Source: Planctomycetaceae bacterium (GTDB taxonomy: Bacteria > Planctomycetota > UBA1135 > GCA-002686595). From it: a stretch of 6,017 bases of DNA. Positions within the stretch are counted from its first letter, which is position 1, and each line of letters opens with the position of its first letter. The notes under the pieces were generated by a model that ran no database searches, had not been told where the DNA came from, and saw only the letters and a program-made list of their open reading frames with translations. The position numbers and the translations under genes were made by a program. The stretch lies in NCBI GenBank assembly GCA_013360535.1, contig JABWBL010000233.1:1-6017 (forward strand). Direction: 5' to 3'. Shown here one piece after another: positions 5,154 through 6,017 of this stretch.

Positions 5154-6017
5154 TCACGCCAGCGCGCGGATCTGCGGGGAGAGGTCCGCGGGCTGGATCG
5201 TGCCGTCGGAGAGCGCGACGGTGCGGCGGATCTCGTTCTCGAGCTCGCGCACGTTGCCGGGCCAGCGCCAGCGGTCGAGCAGCTCGAGCGCCTCGGGCGT
5301 GATCGTGCAGCGCCGCGCCATCTCCTTCTCCATCAGGTCGAGGAAGAAGCGCACGAGGTGGCGCACGTCGCCCTTGCGGTCGCGCAAGGGCGGCAACTGC
5401 ACGGTGAGCACCGCGAGGCGGAAGTAGAGGTCCTCGCGGAACGTGCCGGCCTTGCACATCGCGCGCAGGTCCTTGTTGGTCGCGGCGACGATGCGCACGT
5501 CGACCTTGACGACCTTGTTCGAGCCGACGGGGCGCACCTCGCCCTCCTGCAGCACGCGCAGGAGCTTGGGCTGCATCGCGAGCGGCATGTCGCCGATCTC
5601 GTCGAGGAACACCGTGCCTTTGTCGGCCGCGACGAAGTGGCCGGGGCGGTCGACGTAGGCGCCGGTGAACGAGCCCTTCTTGTGGCCGAAGAGCTCGCTC
5701 TCGAGCAGGTCGGCGGGCACCGCGGCGCAGTTCTCGGCGAGGAACGGCTTGCCCTTGCGCAGGCCGTACTGGTGCAGCGCGCGCGCGACCAGTTCCTTGC
5801 CGGTGCCGGTCTCGCCGAGCACGAGCACGGGCACGTCGCTCTGCACGACCTTGTCGAGCAGCGCCGCGACCTCGCGCATCGGCTTCGAGTCGCCGACCAT
5901 GCCGTAGCGCACCGGTATCGCGCCGTCGTCGCGCACTTCGGACTGCGGCTGCGCGAGTGCGGCCTCCAGGAGCGGTCGCAGCGCGTCGAGCTCGCCAGCG
6001 GCCCGCGCTTCCGCGAG
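5154..6017 (-). CDS. Sigma-54-dependent activator AAA+ module without C-terminal HTH (5'-partial)
   Basis: The minus-strand frame is open to the right edge; 287 residues are visible and the N-terminus is outside. A GTG at 5936 could be a start, but the frame continues upstream as a helical linker ([23 protein letters not shown]), so the gene very likely extends further, with a sensory domain. Counting from the edge: Walker A GETGTGKE (68-75), the sigma-54 contact loop as GSFTGA rather than GAFTGA (115-120), Walker B VFLDEIGD (136-143), sensor I AATN (178-181), the FREDLYFRL segment with arginine-finger candidates (193-201), and sensor [10 protein letters not shown] (252-259). This is a complete ATPase that would remodel sigma-54 RNA polymerase. 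The protein stops 28 residues after WPGNVREL, at IRALA, where most relatives continue into a Fis-type DNA-binding domain. The stop is 7 bp from the OPT stop, so a frameshifted HTH is not hidden in the gap. The signal sensed and target genes are unknown. Confidence 0.93.
   Translation of the reverse strand, partial: LAEARAAGELDALRPLLEAALAQPQSEVRDDGAIPVRYGMVGDSKPMREVAALLDKVVQSDVPVLVLGETGTGKELVARALHQYGLRKGKPFLAENCAAVPADLLESELFGHKKGSFTGAYVDRPGHFVAADKGTVFLDEIGDMPLAMQPKLLRVLQEGEVRPVGSNKVVKVDVRIVAATNKDLRAMCKAGTFREDLYFRLAVLTVQLPPLRDRKGDVRHLVRFFLDLMEKEMARRCTITPEALELLDRWRWPGNVRELENEIRRTVALSDGTIQPADLSPQIRALA

Noticed and set aside
5154..5936. GTG at 5936 as the true start of the sigma-54 activator
   Set aside because: The frame stays open to the window edge with a helical, coding-like sequence, and activators of this class normally have an N-terminal sensory domain.

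Overview
The window is a GC-rich (roughly two-thirds G+C or more), densely coded chromosomal segment from a bacterium. Third codon positions are mostly G/C, Shine-Dalgarno sites are weak or absent, and there is a sigma-54-type AAA+ activator and a GT-C membrane glycosyltransferase-like protein. This style fits Planctomycetota or Myxococcota-type genomes, but no marker gene here settles the phylum. I saw no RNA gene, CRISPR array, transposase or phage gene.

Layout. (1) 1-168 (+) is the 3' end of an unrecognised gene. It is followed after 2 bp by a 548-aa multi-pass membrane protein (171-1817, +) that looks like a GT-C/PMT-type glycosyltransferase; the two are probably one operon. (2) 1812-1996 is a perfect inverted repeat with two 90-bp arms and a 5-bp loop. 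It fills the whole gap between two convergent genes and contains the stop codons of both. (3) 1991-3052 (-) encodes a 353-aa protein with an HxD...H arrangement that suggests a double-stranded beta-helix metal enzyme. (4) A 47-bp divergent promoter region (3053-3099) separates it from a small cupin (3100-3426, +). The cupin is followed, after a 43-bp C-rich gap with quadruplex potential on the minus strand, by an OPT-family transporter (3470-5146, +). (5) Converging on the transporter with only 7 bp between stop codons is a sigma-54 activator AAA+ module (5154 to beyond the right edge, -). It ends right after the AAA+ lid domain and so lacks the usual Fis-type DNA-binding domain.

Working together. 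The clearest functional unit is cupin plus OPT transporter: same strand, close spacing, and a single visible promoter upstream of the cupin. A small-molecule-binding or metal-binding partner for a transporter is possible but is inference. The GT-C protein and its upstream partial gene may form an envelope or glycoconjugate operon. The sigma-54 activator is probably independent of its neighbours.

The most unusual thing in the window is the 185-bp mismatch-free palindrome. It gives two unrelated convergent genes the same last sense codon, stop codon and 3' untranslated sequence. It does not have the layout of a normal intrinsic terminator. It should be checked first as a possible assembly artefact, and then as a repeated genomic element.
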